Assembly (NCBI GenBank): GCA_013176395.1
Contig: JABMLP010000028.1
Location: 62,001 to 126,000 of the forward strand
Reading direction: 5' to 3'
Length of the DNA: 64,000 nt
From: Venturia oleaginea
Taxonomy: Eukaryota; Ascomycota; Dothideomycetes; Venturiales; Venturiaceae
Positions 11,839-22,960 of the stretch are shown here, piece by piece; the stretch's first letter is position 1, and each line of letters opens with the position of its first letter. A model generated the notes under the pieces. It was given only the letters and a program-made list of their open reading frames with translations, was not told the DNA's origin and did no database searches. A program made the position numbers and the translations under genes.

Positions 11839-13283
11839 ATGACACTGTTATCGCCTGTAGTGTCGCGATTCCAGGCTCTGCGGACCTACACCGGATCGCT
11901 GGCATGGAATCCACTCGTCCAATTCTCGCGCAACACATGTCTCTCCCTCCTATCACGCATACAAATCGGACGCTTGGACATCATAGACGTAGACGGCGAA
12001 ACATACACACTTGGAGGAGGCAATGAGATCCCAGAGTCAAAAGGAGGAAACATCCTCTCAACCCCAAAAGTCATCCTGCGTCTTCACAAAGACACGTTCT
12101 GGGTTCGACTACTTCTCTTCGCGGACATGGGATTCGCGGATGGATATCTGTTGTCCGAAACCTCATGCGACGATCTGACAGCTTTCTTTACAATATTCGT
12201 GCTAAATAAGCCATACCTCTCTGGAGGCACCACAATCACAGCCTCGATTTCGAATTCGCTTACCGGCTTGTTAAGAGCAACAAACACCCTCCAAAATGCC
12301 CGACTGAACATCTCAGCCCACTACGACATCTCCAACACCATGTTCGCTGCCTTCCTCTCCAAAGACATGACCTACAGTTGTCCCATCTGGTTACCAAAAT
12401 CACATCCCCATAGCGCATCCGAAACACTGGAGGAAGCTCAGGACAGGAAACTCGCCCGCTTCATCACAAACTGCCGAATAAAAAAGGGTGATCGCGTGCT
12501 GGAAATTGGTACAGGATGGGGAAGTATGGCTATCAAAGCTGTCAATGAGACTGGTTGCACCGTGACGAGCTTGACATTGAGTGTCGAACAGAAAGAATTG
12601 GCGGAAGACCGGATAGAAGAGGCGGGCTTGAGCGATAAGATCACAGTTCTGTTGTGTGACTACCGAGCCCTCGAGGTTCCAAAGGAAGGACCCTTCGACA
12701 AAATAATATCAATCGAGATGCTGGAAGCCGTCGGTCGGGAATATCTGGACACCTACTTCGAATGCGTAGACCGTTTGCTAAAGAAAGAGGGCGGAATCGC
12801 ATGTTTCCAATGCATCACGATTCCCGAATCTGTAAGTCCCCCCTACCCAACCCTTTCCAAACAATCGTAGCTAACATATCACCACAGCGCTACGAATCCT
12901 ACTCCAAATCCGACGACTTCATCCGCCGCTACATCTTCCCAGGCGGCCACCTCCCTTCAATCTCCCAACTCCACACCTCCATAACCACCGGCTCAAAAAA
13001 CACCCTCATCATCGACACAATCGAAAACATTGGCGCTCACTACGCCAAAACCCTACGGATATGGAAACAGAATTTCCTAAGGGAATTCGATGACAGGATT
13101 AAACCTGCGTTATTGAAGGAGCATGAGGGGATGACCAAGGTCGATGTGGAGACTTTTAGGAGGAAATGGGAGTATTATTTTACTTATTGTGAGGCGGGGT
13201 TTGCGACGAAGACGTTGGGGGATCATGTTGTCACGGTTTGTAGGGAGGGGGCTTTGGAGGTTGTTGAGGATGTCCCTTTGTAG
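11839..13283 (+). CDS. cyclopropane-fatty-acyl-phospholipid synthase-like SAM methyltransferase
   Basis: Two exons: 11839-12831 and 12888-13283, with a 56-nt intron; 462 aa. The SAM-binding motif VLEIGTGWGS is at about residues 220-230. The core around the intron, from SIEMLEAVG through CITIPES-RYESYS to RRYIFPGGHLPS, is characteristic of CFA synthases. Such enzymes transfer a methylene/methyl group from SAM to the double bond of phospholipid acyl chains. The related fungal sphingolipid C9-methyltransferases have two N-terminal membrane helices, which I do not see here, so the CFA type is preferred. The start is the first ATG in frame; the upstream open part has none. It converges with REX4 (398 bp apart). 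Confidence 0.9.
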
Positions 13284-13681
13284 GTGGACTGGGGGGATGG
13301 GTACTTGTTTACCTCAACCTGTTGTATGCGCCGTCGTCGTTATGATTACATAGACAAGCTTTGTGCAATTTGATATGCCACTCCGTTTTTAGTACTTGTT
13401 CTGCTGTGGTGTAGTATTCTTTTTTGAGAGCTGTTTGAAGCATTGCGAGATCCGACAGGATTACATTCTTCCACAGTCCCCATTCGTCATCCTGATTTGT
13501 GGAGTCTATCTTCGCTTCGCAATTAATTCGCATTTGCCAGACCAAAGGGTATCATCTCGCTATAGCTTCAAAATATCCAGGTTTCCCCCCGGCCGCCTAC
13601 AACTGTGTCTGTAGAGCTCTCCAGCAAATAACCAATATCGCCGACTTAAAGTATCAGATCTCCTTTGCTATGAATACCTCA
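13284..13681. other. convergent intergenic region
   Basis: Lies between the 3' ends of the CFA-type gene and REX4; presumably 3' UTRs and polyadenylation signals. No gene seen. Confidence 0.5.
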
Positions 13682-14869
13682 TCACTTCCCCCCTTTCTTT
13701 TTCTTCCCCTTCCTCCCACCATCCCCACCATCTCCATCCAACCCACCCATTTTCCCCGGCCCCCTCCAAGTCTTCGCATGCTCCAACTCAAAAGCCTCCT
13801 TATGCCGTTGGAATAACAACATCGTCGTCCGCGCATCCTCAACACTAGAATGATGTCCCTGCTGAATCTCCAAGCCCAACAATTGCGCCGCCAGTTTCTT
13901 CAAACTGGGCGTCCGCCCCTGACTCACCACCCTAAACGGCGGATGCCTAGACGTATCCCGGATATCCCGTTTCGGATGCGCCAATTGCAACACCGTTAAA
14001 TCGTTCTTGATTGCGTGGCCGACTAGGACGCGCCCGTTTAGGAATGTAGAGACGTCTGCCTGGACTTCTTTGAAGGGGCGCGCGGCTTCGAGGGTTTTGG
14101 GCGTTATTCCGGTGATGGGGGTGCGGTAGTCTGTTATTGGTACTTGGGGGAGGACGAAGGAGTCGTAGATTTGGTGGCCGTGGTAGTTTACTATTGAGAC
14201 GCGGGCGAGTTGGCTGTCGTCTTTTGGGGAGGGGCCGAAGCCTACCATTTCGCAGTCGAGGGTTATGTATTTACCGGCGAGGTTTGTGGGGGAGACGCCT
14301 TCGTTAGTGTGGGGTTCTGGGGAGTTGGTATTAGCTTTTTGATATGCCTTCTGGTTCTAGATTGGTGTAGTAGTGTTTCTGGTAATCTTGGAGAGATAAT
14401 TGCCATGGGTTGAGTAACGATTGATTGATCTCACTTCTCTCTGTCGGGGATTGGGAGGTGACGAACCGTCTGTTGAGGTAGTATGTATGCCATTACTACT
14501 TGAAGGTCTTTCCTGCTCTTCCTCATCGTCTTCGTCTTCTTCATCACTCGCTGAAGGATTCGTGGGTTTTAAATGTGGTGTACTCTTCGACTTGCGCAAG
14601 GTCTTCCGGACCGAGAACTGCTCCATCCGGATCTTGTTCCTCCTTTGGCCTGGCGTCTCAAGTTTGCTCCTCTTTACAGCAGGCTTTCTTTCTGGCTCAT
14701 TGGCTCTCTTCCGCTTCAACGACTGTGGAATTCCGTTCTCTTTCTTCGATGTTTCTTTGTCTTTCGGTGGTGCAGCTTTCTTCTCCTTGGCGAGTGTTCC
14801 TTGTAGTCGTTTCCAATTGCTTGACAGTTGAGTCGTAGTTCCTGGCGCCATAGTAACAATTCCCGGCAT
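13682..14869 (-). CDS. REX4: RNA exonuclease 4 (DEDDh 3'-5' exonuclease)
   Basis: Two exons: 14869-14435 and 14356-13682. The 78-nt intron is a multiple of three and contains an in-frame stop, so the two halves sit in one frame; 369 aa. Residues 1-145 are basic and Ser/Glu-rich, as in yeast Rex4 N termini. The exonuclease domain has ExoI (LDCEMVGFGP), ExoII (VGHAIKNDLTVL) and ExoIII (HHSSVEDARTT), which gives the DEDDh residues, and a short Gly/Lys-rich tail (KGKKKKGGK). Family role: nuclear/nucleolar 3'-5' exonuclease in pre-rRNA processing. ATG at 14869 is the first; a second at 14851 is equally plausible because many homologues begin MAP. The 216 bp to ESA1 form a shared divergent promoter. 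Confidence 0.93.
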
Positions 14870-15085
14870 ATTGTGAAGGTTTGGCTACTCAAGGTCGTTT
14901 CAGGCGAAAAAACGTTTGCGAGGCCGCGATTCGTGGCCTTGGACCCTCGCCATTTTTAGCGCGTTCAACCCGCCCGAAGATCACGGTCGCAACATCATCC
15001 ACGACGCCAGACAAGATATCAGAATAACGGCTCTAAACCATCGACGAGTCCATCGAAATAAATACACGACACTAGTCGCCTCATT
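14870..15085. promoter_or_regulatory. 216-bp bidirectional promoter of REX4 and ESA1
   Basis: The start codons of REX4 (minus) and ESA1 (plus) are separated by 216 bp, so both core promoters must lie here or overlap. No clear TATA box is seen. This is inferred from gene layout. Confidence 0.5.
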
Positions 15086-16801
15086 ATGGCGCCTCGAGAT
15101 TCTGGAGAAGACAAGGCCGACGCGCCTACAGAGCGAGAGAGAGGCTTTGCGACACTTGACAAGCTCAGGTATGTAGTAATACCACATGGAAAAGAACAGA
15201 GCACGCTGACTTTCGCTAGGATTGGGGTCAAGGTCTTTGTTGAGAAGGTTGGTAATTCCGTCCACCAATTCATGGCCGCCAAGAGCCATCTCTATTCATC
15301 GCAACACTTTCAAATCAATATCAACAGATCATAGTGTCTCACTAACAATCTGTAGGAGGGAGAGAAAAGGAAAGCAGAGATTCTGTCTGTTCAAGCTCGA
15401 AAAGGAAACACGCGCTTTTATGTCCACTACGATGAGTTTAACAAACGACTCGACGAATGGATTCCCGCAGATCGCATCGACCTCACGAGAGAGGTGGAAT
15501 GGCCAGCACCAGAGAAACCCGATAAAAAGAAGGCTTCGAATTCTCAAGTATCCAAGGCGCCTATGAAAGAAAACAAAAACGTCAGGCGCCAAAAGTCGAA
15601 ACTCGATCGAGAGGTCTCGGTAACATCAGAAGCATCAGGGGCGAATTCTCAAAAGGTGCCTCGTCCCTCTATTGCTGGTGGGAAAGAGAATCGGGAGATC
15701 AGCAATCTCAATGAGACACAAGATGGCACGCCGAAACCTGAAGATGACGACGAAACCATGGTAGACATTGGGGAGGCTGTCGAAGCAGCAAAAGGCGTTC
15801 CATCGAATGACTTCTCACAAGCCGAAGAAATTGAGAAACTACGCGTAGGGGGCTCGATGACGCAAAACCAAGCTGAGATTTCAAGAGTCCGAAATCTGGA
15901 CAAAATCCAGATGGGCAAGTTCGAAATTGAGCCATGGTACTTCTCGCCATACCCACAGGAGTTCGTTGATGTGGACATGGTCTACATCTGCGAGTTCTGC
16001 CTGAGCTACTTTGGTGAGACAAAACAATTCGAACGACATCGAAGCAAATGCACTTTACTTCACCCTCCAGGCAATGAGATCTATCGCGACGACTATATTA
16101 GCTTCTTCGAGATCGATGGCAGAAGACAGCGGACGTGGTGTCGTAATCTCTGTCTTTTGTCAAAACTGTTTCTAGACCACAAGACGCTGTACTACGACGT
16201 CGATCCGTTCTTGTTCTACTGCATGTGTACAAGAGACGAATTTGGCTGTCATTTCGTGGGTTATTTCTCGAAGGAGAAAGAGAGTGCGGAGGGCTATAAT
16301 GTTGCCTGCATTCTCACGCTTCCACAATACCAACGCAAAGGTTTTGGAAAACTACTCATCGCATTCTCGTACGAACTATCAAAGCGGGAAGGCAAACTCG
16401 GCAGTCCGGAGAAGCCGCTCTCCGATCTGGGCCTTCTCGGTTATCGTGCATATTGGCAAGAAATTTTGGTCGACATGCTTATGGATGGCCGCGACGAAGC
16501 CAACATCGAGGAGTTGGGCGCCACTGCCGCTATGACAACCACCGATGTTTTGCACACCCTGCAGGTCAACAACATGATCAAAAATTCGGTATTGCCCCAG
16601 AAGCAGACTTCTCAGTATGCGATCAATGACTCTCCCTTCCAGAAGAACCAACATTTTATCGTCCTGACCGACGCGGTGGTTGCTCAATATGAGAAGCAGA
16701 AACAGAAGGATAAGATCAAGGGAAAGAGGACGATTGATCCTGATCTCCTGATTTGGAAACCACCCGTTTTTACCGCGTCTTCACGAACTTGGAATTGGTA
16801 G
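15086..16801 (+). CDS. ESA1: MYST-family histone acetyltransferase, NuA4 catalytic subunit
   Basis: Three exons: 15086-15168, 15220-15247 (28 nt) and 15356-16801; 518 aa. The splices restore the chromo-barrel/Tudor-knot start ([19 protein letters not shown], then [15 protein letters not shown]). A Ser/Glu-rich linker follows. The MYST domain has a C2HC zinc finger ([10 protein letters not shown]...HRSKC), the catalytic Cys in NVACILTLP, the acetyl-CoA loop [11 protein letters not shown] and the catalytic Glu in [10 protein letters not shown]. Esa1 acetylates histones H4 and H2A in the nucleus and is essential in yeast. The donor of intron 2 must be the weak GTTGGT at 15248; the better GTAATT 4 nt later breaks the frame. 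Intact. Confidence 0.95.
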
Positions 16802-17414
16802 CCGTTGCTGGTATGGCTCACAGACTCCGCTTAGAGAGTCATTGCCTGCGCTGAAGTCGAAGCAGTTGAAGTTCATCGGTCTGGATATGGATTTGAACAA
16901 GTTCTTTCAAAGGGCGTTGACCGTTTTATTTATGGCGTTCTGGAGGTTGATTGGGGCAAGTTATGAGATACCCCTGGAATTTTTCAACGTGCTTTCTGTT
17001 TTGGAGAATCGATTCATCTCTGGCCATTCGTTCCTCCCATTATTCTTCAAGGTGCGCGCTGATCAGAGTGCACTCTCATAATCGATCTCTGGCGATTTGA
17101 TTTTCAGGGTCGCTAGGAATCGATCAATAGCCGTCTGTTGTCGAGAGACTTCGAAATGAGAGCCTTGCTAAGTATCTGCACATGCGACGAGCCAACAAAT
17201 ATGACGGCCGTGCTGTGTATTTTCAAACGTCAAAAATTCGAAAGAGATGCTGACACCCACATGACAGGTGGCCAACCATGGTACCTGTCGAGTTTCGTGG
17301 TTCGGTTCGCCCACTACCTGTCTTGAATCGCTTTGACAGACGGAACATTTACCAAATTCTGATGTTCTCTTTCGACTTCACCACTTTTTCGCAGCGCTAG
17401 CAGATTTTCTTGCC
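16802..17414. other. intergenic region
   Basis: ESA1 3' region and the upstream region of the next gene. A 79-codon open frame at 16842-17081 has no recognisable features and is not called. Confidence 0.4.
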
Positions 17415-18374
17415 ATGCACAGAACAATCAAAAACACGCAAATCTCCTGCCTAGATCTCACGGAAATACAAGCATACACTATAACGAATCATGCAACGAA
17501 TCCCACCAGCTCGGTCGCGATAAGTTACACCATGTCGAGTGCTGTTTCGAAACTCACCGGTACGATGATGGCAACAAGCGCAGCGGCGACAAACCACACC
17601 TCCGATAACACCACATCGAAATATTCCAGTGCGGATCCAACAATTAGCGCGACTGGAGTATATCGCACTACAGCCAGCATTGCAAAAGGGCTCGTGGGTG
17701 TTTGTGTTCGTTGTTATCGACGAGTCAGGAAGAAGAAGAAGGAGAAGAAGGTTATGGAGAGGCGACTTGATACGGAGCGGGATGATGCTGGAGAAGTACG
17801 ATCTCATGCCGGGCAGGACTTTGTTACCTTTTCTCCCTGCTCGTCTGTTTATTCGAACCAGACGGCTTCGGTTGAGACGAATGAGAGGGATAGATCACAA
17901 ATGGCTGGTGGGGATTGGTCGTCTGTTTATTCGACTTTGGTTGATTCGTGTGAGAGAGAGAGATCGCGAATGGCTGGTGGAGCCTTGTCGGATCGTAGCG
18001 CAAGGCGAGAAGTTGCGACGTATAAACTTGGCATATTGCAGAGGAGGGGGTTTGATCCGAATGAAGAGTACGGGTTACATCAGGCTGTTGCGGATGGTGG
18101 GCGATCGTCGTACGGGTATTCTTCGCAGATATTGCAGAGGAGGAAATTTGATCCGAATGAAGAGTACGGGTTACATCAGGCTGTTGCGGATGGCGGGCGG
18201 TATTCTTCGCAGGGAAGATCTTCACAAGGGCGATTCTCTCACGGTCACCTTCCATTCGGTCATGCTTCGATGGGCAACTCTGCTCGCGGACTATCCTCCC
18301 CCGGGCAATCCTCTCGCCAACAATTTTCTCCAGGCCATGGTCACGGTTCTTACGGCTACGCTACGCAGGGGTAG
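17415..18374 (+). CDS. hypothetical Ser/Gly/Arg-rich protein with internal duplications
   Basis: A single open frame of 319 codons beginning with ATG. Residues 1-90 are Ser/Thr-rich with a short hydrophobic stretch (IAKGLVGVCVRCY) followed at once by a Lys/Arg cluster, which could be a single membrane anchor. Two internal duplications are seen. One is a SSVYS...ERDRSQMAGG-type unit of about 35 residues. The other is a 26-residue unit containing LQRRxFDPNEEYGLHQAVAD, repeated almost exactly at about residues 208-231 and 239-262. The last 60 residues are Ser/Gln/Gly/His-rich. No known family is recognised. Other frames are also open across the repeats, but this is the only one with ATG and consistent composition. 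Confidence 0.5.
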   Translation: MHRTIKNTQISCLDLTEIQAYTITNHATNPTSSVAISYTMSSAVSKLTGTMMATSAAATNHTSDNTTSKYSSADPTISATGVYRTTASIAKGLVGVCVRCYRRVRKKKKEKKVMERRLDTERDDAGEVRSHAGQDFVTFSPCSSVYSNQTASVETNERDRSQMAGGDWSSVYSTLVDSCERERSRMAGGALSDRSARREVATYKLGILQRRGFDPNEEYGLHQAVADGGRSSYGYSSQILQRRKFDPNEEYGLHQAVADGGRYSSQGRSSQGRFSHGHLPFGHASMGNSARGLSSPGQSSRQQFSPGHGHGSYGYATQG

Positions 18375-19466
18375 GTTGCTGAGGATGATGGTTTGTCGCA
18401 TATTCCCGCTATTTCTGAGTATCAGCGTCTGGGTGGAAATCCTTGGGTCTAGAAGTAATGGTGCGAGGGAAAGGAGAATTGTATACATCAACGTCACGGA
18501 ATTCGCGAAGATTGAGGTTCGTTATCTGCTGGATGAAGAAGCTTGTTTAGTTCCATTTTCTCTCTTTTGGGGATCCTTGATATGGCACGTTTTGTTCTAA
18601 TGGATGCCAAGTAAAATCAAGAGAGAAATGACTAATAATTCAGCGAAAACCATTTATTCGATTCCCTTCCACTGCCTCTCGAAAAAGCGAAGATACCGTT
18701 CTTTTCTTATTCTTTCAAGCCGCGATCGATAGCAATACTTTTCTGGCAACCTCATCCGGAAATTGCCAGATCTTCACCGATATCGATGCGTACTTTGCTC
18801 TCGTACAATTCGAAAAACAGATGGTAGCGACAACGTATGACGGGAACAATGCTAGATCGTACCCTACATACTTCATCTCCACTCAAAAAGGTACATAAAT
18901 ATGCGCTTCCATCAACCACCGGAGATAAAGGTGTTGGATTTGTAGACGAGATTGTAGAGATGAGTTGAGGAAAGGGTCGGCGCTTTTAATTACTGGAGGA
19001 ATAAGATTGTTTATTGAATTTATTGGGAATGAATGTGTCGATGTCAATGCCGAAGTGGGAACTTGGAAGTTCATAAAAAGAATTACTTATAACCTACTTC
19101 TCTTGCACCTTGCGCACCTTGTATACTTTTCTGCAAGTTGGTAAAATTTCTACATTACCAACGACCGAAACTCTACAGAATCCGGCATGCAACAAAGCGA
19201 AATCAAGGTCCAAGCGATAGACACCATCCATGGTACCGACAAAATTTACCAAAGCAAGTCGGTACGGGACTCGCTTTGACAGATCATAAAAAATATAGAT
19301 ATAGAATCGCAAATCCTCCTCACCTCCGTCCTAAAAAAAAACCAACAATCACATCTCATCACTCAGTCAAATTTCAACTCTCAATCGCATACTCAAAACA
19401 AGAAACAAGATATCCATTAACATCACCACAACCACACTTAACGCCATCACAGCCAACAAACCAACC
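18375..19466. other. intergenic region
   Basis: No supported gene in about 1.1 kb. It ends with an A/C-rich, pyrimidine-poor leader (19320-19466) in front of the next start codon. Confidence 0.4.
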
Positions 19467-20138
19467 ATGACCATGCCATCCCTACACCCACGGGCCACCC
19501 CACCATCCGAAGACTCACCCCACGACCGCGGTAGCACAATCTTCGGAGCAGGCGTCTTCCTCGTCCTCAACACCGTACTCTGCCTCTGCTTCCTAGGCGT
19601 CAAAATAAGCTACCTAAACCACCGCCAAGCAACCTCGACCCCACCCCGCAAAAAACCCCTCCTATCAATCCATAACTGGCCCATCCTCATCGCCGTCCTC
19701 GGCCAAGCAAATAGCACAACCAGTTTCATCCTCCTCATCGCTCTCAAAAACGGGTCCCGCTCCATCTGGTTATTCAGCGGAACATTCAGCGGTATCGTGT
19801 TGGTGATATTATACTTGATTGGAGTCGGGATGGTGCAATTTTGGAGACAGAAGAGGTCAGCCGTGGAGCGCCGACAGCGTGCATGGTATGGAAGTGGTTC
19901 GGGATCGGATTCGGGATCTGGAGCTAGCTTTGGTGGGATAAATTTGCAGACGGTGGTTATTCCGTGGTATGCCCGACAACGACGACGGGACTCGGTGTTG
20001 GATTCGACTTCTTCTTCGGCTTCTTCTTCTCCGGCTTCTTCTTCTTCTATCACCACCTTGCCGTTGTACAAGCCTAGGGAGCCGAGTCCTCCAGCTTACT
20101 CTTGTAGGACTGACAGTCCGCCGCCGGGGTATGAATAG
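19467..20138 (+). CDS. small three-TM membrane protein with C-terminal PPxY motifs
   Basis: One exon, 223 aa, ATG in the context ACCATGAC. Three hydrophobic segments at about residues 24-47, 70-92 and 98-122 predict membrane spans. The C-terminal 100 residues are cytosol-like: an Arg-rich patch, a Gly/Ser stretch (GSGSGSDSGSG), a Ser tract made of TCT/TCG codons, and two PY motifs near the end (PPAY and PPGY). PPxY motifs bind WW domains of Rsp5/NEDD4 ubiquitin ligases, so an Rsp5 substrate or adaptor is a reasonable inference. No named family recognised. The opposite strand is open over part of this gene because of the Ser-rich codons; the plus strand is preferred for its TM pattern and start. 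Confidence 0.65.
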   Translation: MTMPSLHPRATPPSEDSPHDRGSTIFGAGVFLVLNTVLCLCFLGVKISYLNHRQATSTPPRKKPLLSIHNWPILIAVLGQANSTTSFILLIALKNGSRSIWLFSGTFSGIVLVILYLIGVGMVQFWRQKRSAVERRQRAWYGSGSGSDSGSGASFGGINLQTVVIPWYARQRRRDSVLDSTSSSASSSPASSSSITTLPLYKPREPSPPAYSCRTDSPPPGYE

Positions 20139-21145
20139 GTGTAGCTTTGGGATGTTGGTTCTGGAATACGGAAAGATCTGGTGAGAGCCTTTTTCATGGC
20201 AGGTGAGATTTCCCAGTCGCTACCGGGATGATACTTGGGTATTTTCCTATTTTGGCGCGCTGTTTGTATGTTTCGAGGTCTTGAACGGCAATCCCCTATC
20301 GGAAAATGCAATTTGTCTTTCCCCTTCTTGACTCTATGGTACGCAATGTCAGGTGGAGCGTGTTAAGATATGGAGAGTTCTCCAAACCAAATTGTGTAGC
20401 CTGCTGTTGTGTGAAGCGGATTGGCGATGAGCGGGTGCGTACGATTGGTCTAGGATTAAGTTTGTATTAGTGTAAACATTGAATGTTAAGTCAATTGTAC
20501 CTGTAAGTTCACTTCGCCCGGTTCTCCCGAGTCTTCAATCGACCCGACCAACCCACCAGATGTCCCAGATCATCTTTGACAGAGTACCTACCATCACTCC
20601 ACCAGCTGTACATTCGCGAAGTGGAGTCCAACCATGCGCATTTGAGCGCGATCCTCAGAAGTGTCAAGAGCCTCCCTTTAAGCCAAGTCGGTTCAGGGAA
20701 AAAAAGAAAAGGAATTTAATGTCGGGTACACCTACGTGTTCGATCGGCCCTTGTTGTCATTGAAAGGTCCAAGAGATTTGTGGAGGGACCGTTGCTCTCG
20801 GACCAACGAGAAGGCCATATCCAACCATTTGTAAAGTCGAAGGCGATGAGCGCGAGAATTTTCTTTTCCCCCATCTGTCCACAAGTCTTCTGCGCACTTT
20901 TCATCTGAACCGACAGGAGAATCCAGAGGAAATCTGATGGGCCAATTTCCTTGACGCCCGATCGACCAAGCCGAATCGAATATGTGACGGTGGCTGAGCA
21001 ACAGCGAGTTCAAGTACTCTTGCTACAGAAACTCGAGTTGCATACACAATCACAGACTTTGAATGTGTCATTGACATCAAAATTCCCTTTTCAAAGAGAT
21101 GCCCACCGCTGGTGAACCCAATCGACTCTCTCACTATTAACTTTG
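20139..21145. other. intergenic region
   Basis: About 1 kb between the convergent 3' ends of the PPxY membrane protein and the HET gene. No gene supported. Confidence 0.4.
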
Positions 21146-22960
21146 CTAGGTCAATTCCACAAGGCCACTCGAAAACGTGCCTCGCGGCAGTGTCCTTTTC
21201 GCAAAGATAGCTACTCCAACGATCCTGCCAGAAACCACTAACGTCAGGCGGTCATCGGCAGGACGAACTACACAGCCAACAGCATTTCCTTCGTCGAGGA
21301 GGATCCGGCCATCAGGTCTCGATCTTGAAATCACTCTATCTCCCGCAGCGACGGAATGAGGGCCAACTCCAAAGAGCGGTAGTTTGCTGGTTACGTGAGC
21401 ATTTGCCCAGCAGAAGAGTGTGCATTGACGAAGGAACGCATGTATAAGCGGGGCCAACTTGATCACCCTCAAAACCGTTGTTTCCGCAGAAATAGTCTGA
21501 TCACCCGAAAAGTATCGTAGCGACATTTGAACGGCTATTCTATCCTCGATTGAAAGCTCGTCTGGGGGAGTGAGAATCGAAATAGCACGACACAGAATCT
21601 CGACTATTTGTTTTTGATTCCACGACCACAGTTGGGCCTCTTTCGAGACATCGTAGGCGCTGGGCCAGATATTGGGATGAACTGCGAAAGGCCAGTTTTT
21701 CAAATCATCAATATTCCACTCTCCCAAATCTGTTGAACGATAGACATGCGTGATAGGACGCGAGGTTCCGAAGCCACTAAACAGGCTTAACCTGTTACCA
21801 GCATATGAAACTGTTGGAGTGTCCTGCCTCCAAAGAATCTGCGAGCTGCCCTGACTTTGTAGCGACTGTAGTGAGGTCAGCCAAGCTGGTATATGCCCGC
21901 TTCGTGTTCTCCTCCAGTCAGGAATCCACGATGGCATCGTAACGTCCGAGTTACATAGACTTCCAAAGGCTGTGATATGCCGAACCAGTTCGACGAACTG
22001 ACCATTGGAAATACAAGATGTGGCGAATTGGGCGTAGATGAACTGCCAGAAGACGTCGTACTTGGCTGCTGGTAGCGCGTAGGTCGCTGAGATGGAATCT
22101 GCCAAACCATACAAAGCAAACAGTCTATCTCGAGGATCAGAACATTGCGCGTGGTCGACCTCCCAAAGAAGATCCAGCATGAGATTTCCAGGACTCTGGA
22201 TGGTGCGCACCGTGTCTAGAGCTCTCCAAGCACTCACGCTGACCTCGGCTTGAAACGGTGAATTCAATTGGTGTGACAAAACCTCAAAAGCATCGACGAG
22301 CCATCTCCATGCAATCTTCTCGCTCCCACAACGAACTGTAACGCTTCTTGCCTTTGCAGCCTCCTGAAGAATCCATCGACGTTGAAACCAAGAACGGCCA
22401 AGAAACGATTCGAGGCAAACATGAGAATTCTGCGCTGCGCTGAAGATGGCGACTGCTATATCGTTGACATTGTGGGAGTCTGAGCTACGCAGCGTTGCTA
22501 GCACACGAAGAAAGGCAAAGACTTCTTTCGTCCCCAAGGTCTCCGTTCCAAGCCAGACTATGCCCTTCGATGCTTGATGATAGATGCTACCCATGAGAGG
22601 CACTTGCTGTGACTTTTCTTGGAGATCAGCTTGATTCAGAGAAATGGCGTCAATCCAGAGGTTTCGAGAGCTGTGAGTCTTGCGCAGGCTGCGAAGCATG
22701 CCGTCCACATTACAGGTTATGTTCAGCAAGCTTGTCCCATCACAGATGAGGGTTTTGGTGAGTGTAAAATCACCCCAGGCGTAGGAAACTGCCTCATAAT
22801 TGTTGATGCGATTGTCTGTTGATTGCAAGAGTTCCAGACGACTTTCGATCAAGATGTTGCAATTCAGGTCATCTTCATATCGCTCGGCAGGTTCAAGCAC
22901 GACGATTCTGATGGTGTCCTCGGTGGGTAGTGCCTGGTATTGGTACGAGGGAAGGTCCAT
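21146..22960 (-). CDS. HET-domain (heterokaryon incompatibility) protein
   Basis: Single exon of 604 aa from ATG 22960; the open frame extends upstream without another ATG. The HET domain is at about residues 55-200, with the blocks YEAVSYAWG, LWIDAISLNQADLQEKSQQV and MGSIYHQASKGIVWLG. The C-terminal 400 residues have no motif I can name. The length fits the common stand-alone HET proteins of Pezizomycotina. Family role: some members trigger cell death after fusion of unlike strains, and many have no known partner. No break is seen. It is divergent from KEI1 with 252 bp between starts. Confidence 0.92.
   Translation of the reverse strand: MDLPSYQYQALPTEDTIRIVVLEPAERYEDDLNCNILIESRLELLQSTDNRINNYEAVSYAWGDFTLTKTLICDGTSLLNITCNVDGMLRSLRKTHSSRNLWIDAISLNQADLQEKSQQVPLMGSIYHQASKGIVWLGTETLGTKEVFAFLRVLATLRSSDSHNVNDIAVAIFSAAQNSHVCLESFLGRSWFQRRWILQEAAKARSVTVRCGSEKIAWRWLVDAFEVLSHQLNSPFQAEVSVSAWRALDTVRTIQSPGNLMLDLLWEVDHAQCSDPRDRLFALYGLADSISATYALPAAKYDVFWQFIYAQFATSCISNGQFVELVRHITAFGSLCNSDVTMPSWIPDWRRTRSGHIPAWLTSLQSLQSQGSSQILWRQDTPTVSYAGNRLSLFSGFGTSRPITHVYRSTDLGEWNIDDLKNWPFAVHPNIWPSAYDVSKEAQLWSWNQKQIVEILCRAISILTPPDELSIEDRIAVQMSLRYFSGDQTISAETTVLRVIKLAPLIHAFLRQCTLFCWANAHVTSKLPLFGVGPHSVAAGDRVISRSRPDGRILLDEGNAVGCVVRPADDRLTLVVSGRIVGVAIFAKRTLPRGTFSSGLVELT

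Noticed and set aside
8128..13283. Transporter next to lipid methyltransferase read as a biosynthetic cluster
   Set aside because: Neighbours are housekeeping genes with separate promoters and no core biosynthetic enzyme is nearby.
14421..14831. 136-codon plus-strand Ser/Leu-rich frame
   Set aside because: Antisense to the REX4 N-terminal exon.
17629..18600. 323-codon Arg-rich plus-strand frame overlapping the repeat protein
   Set aside because: Open only because of repeated sequence; no ATG-context support and an improbable Arg-rich composition.
19610..20071. 153-codon acidic minus-strand frame
   Set aside because: Antisense of the Ser/Arg codons of the three-TM protein; no start context or motif.
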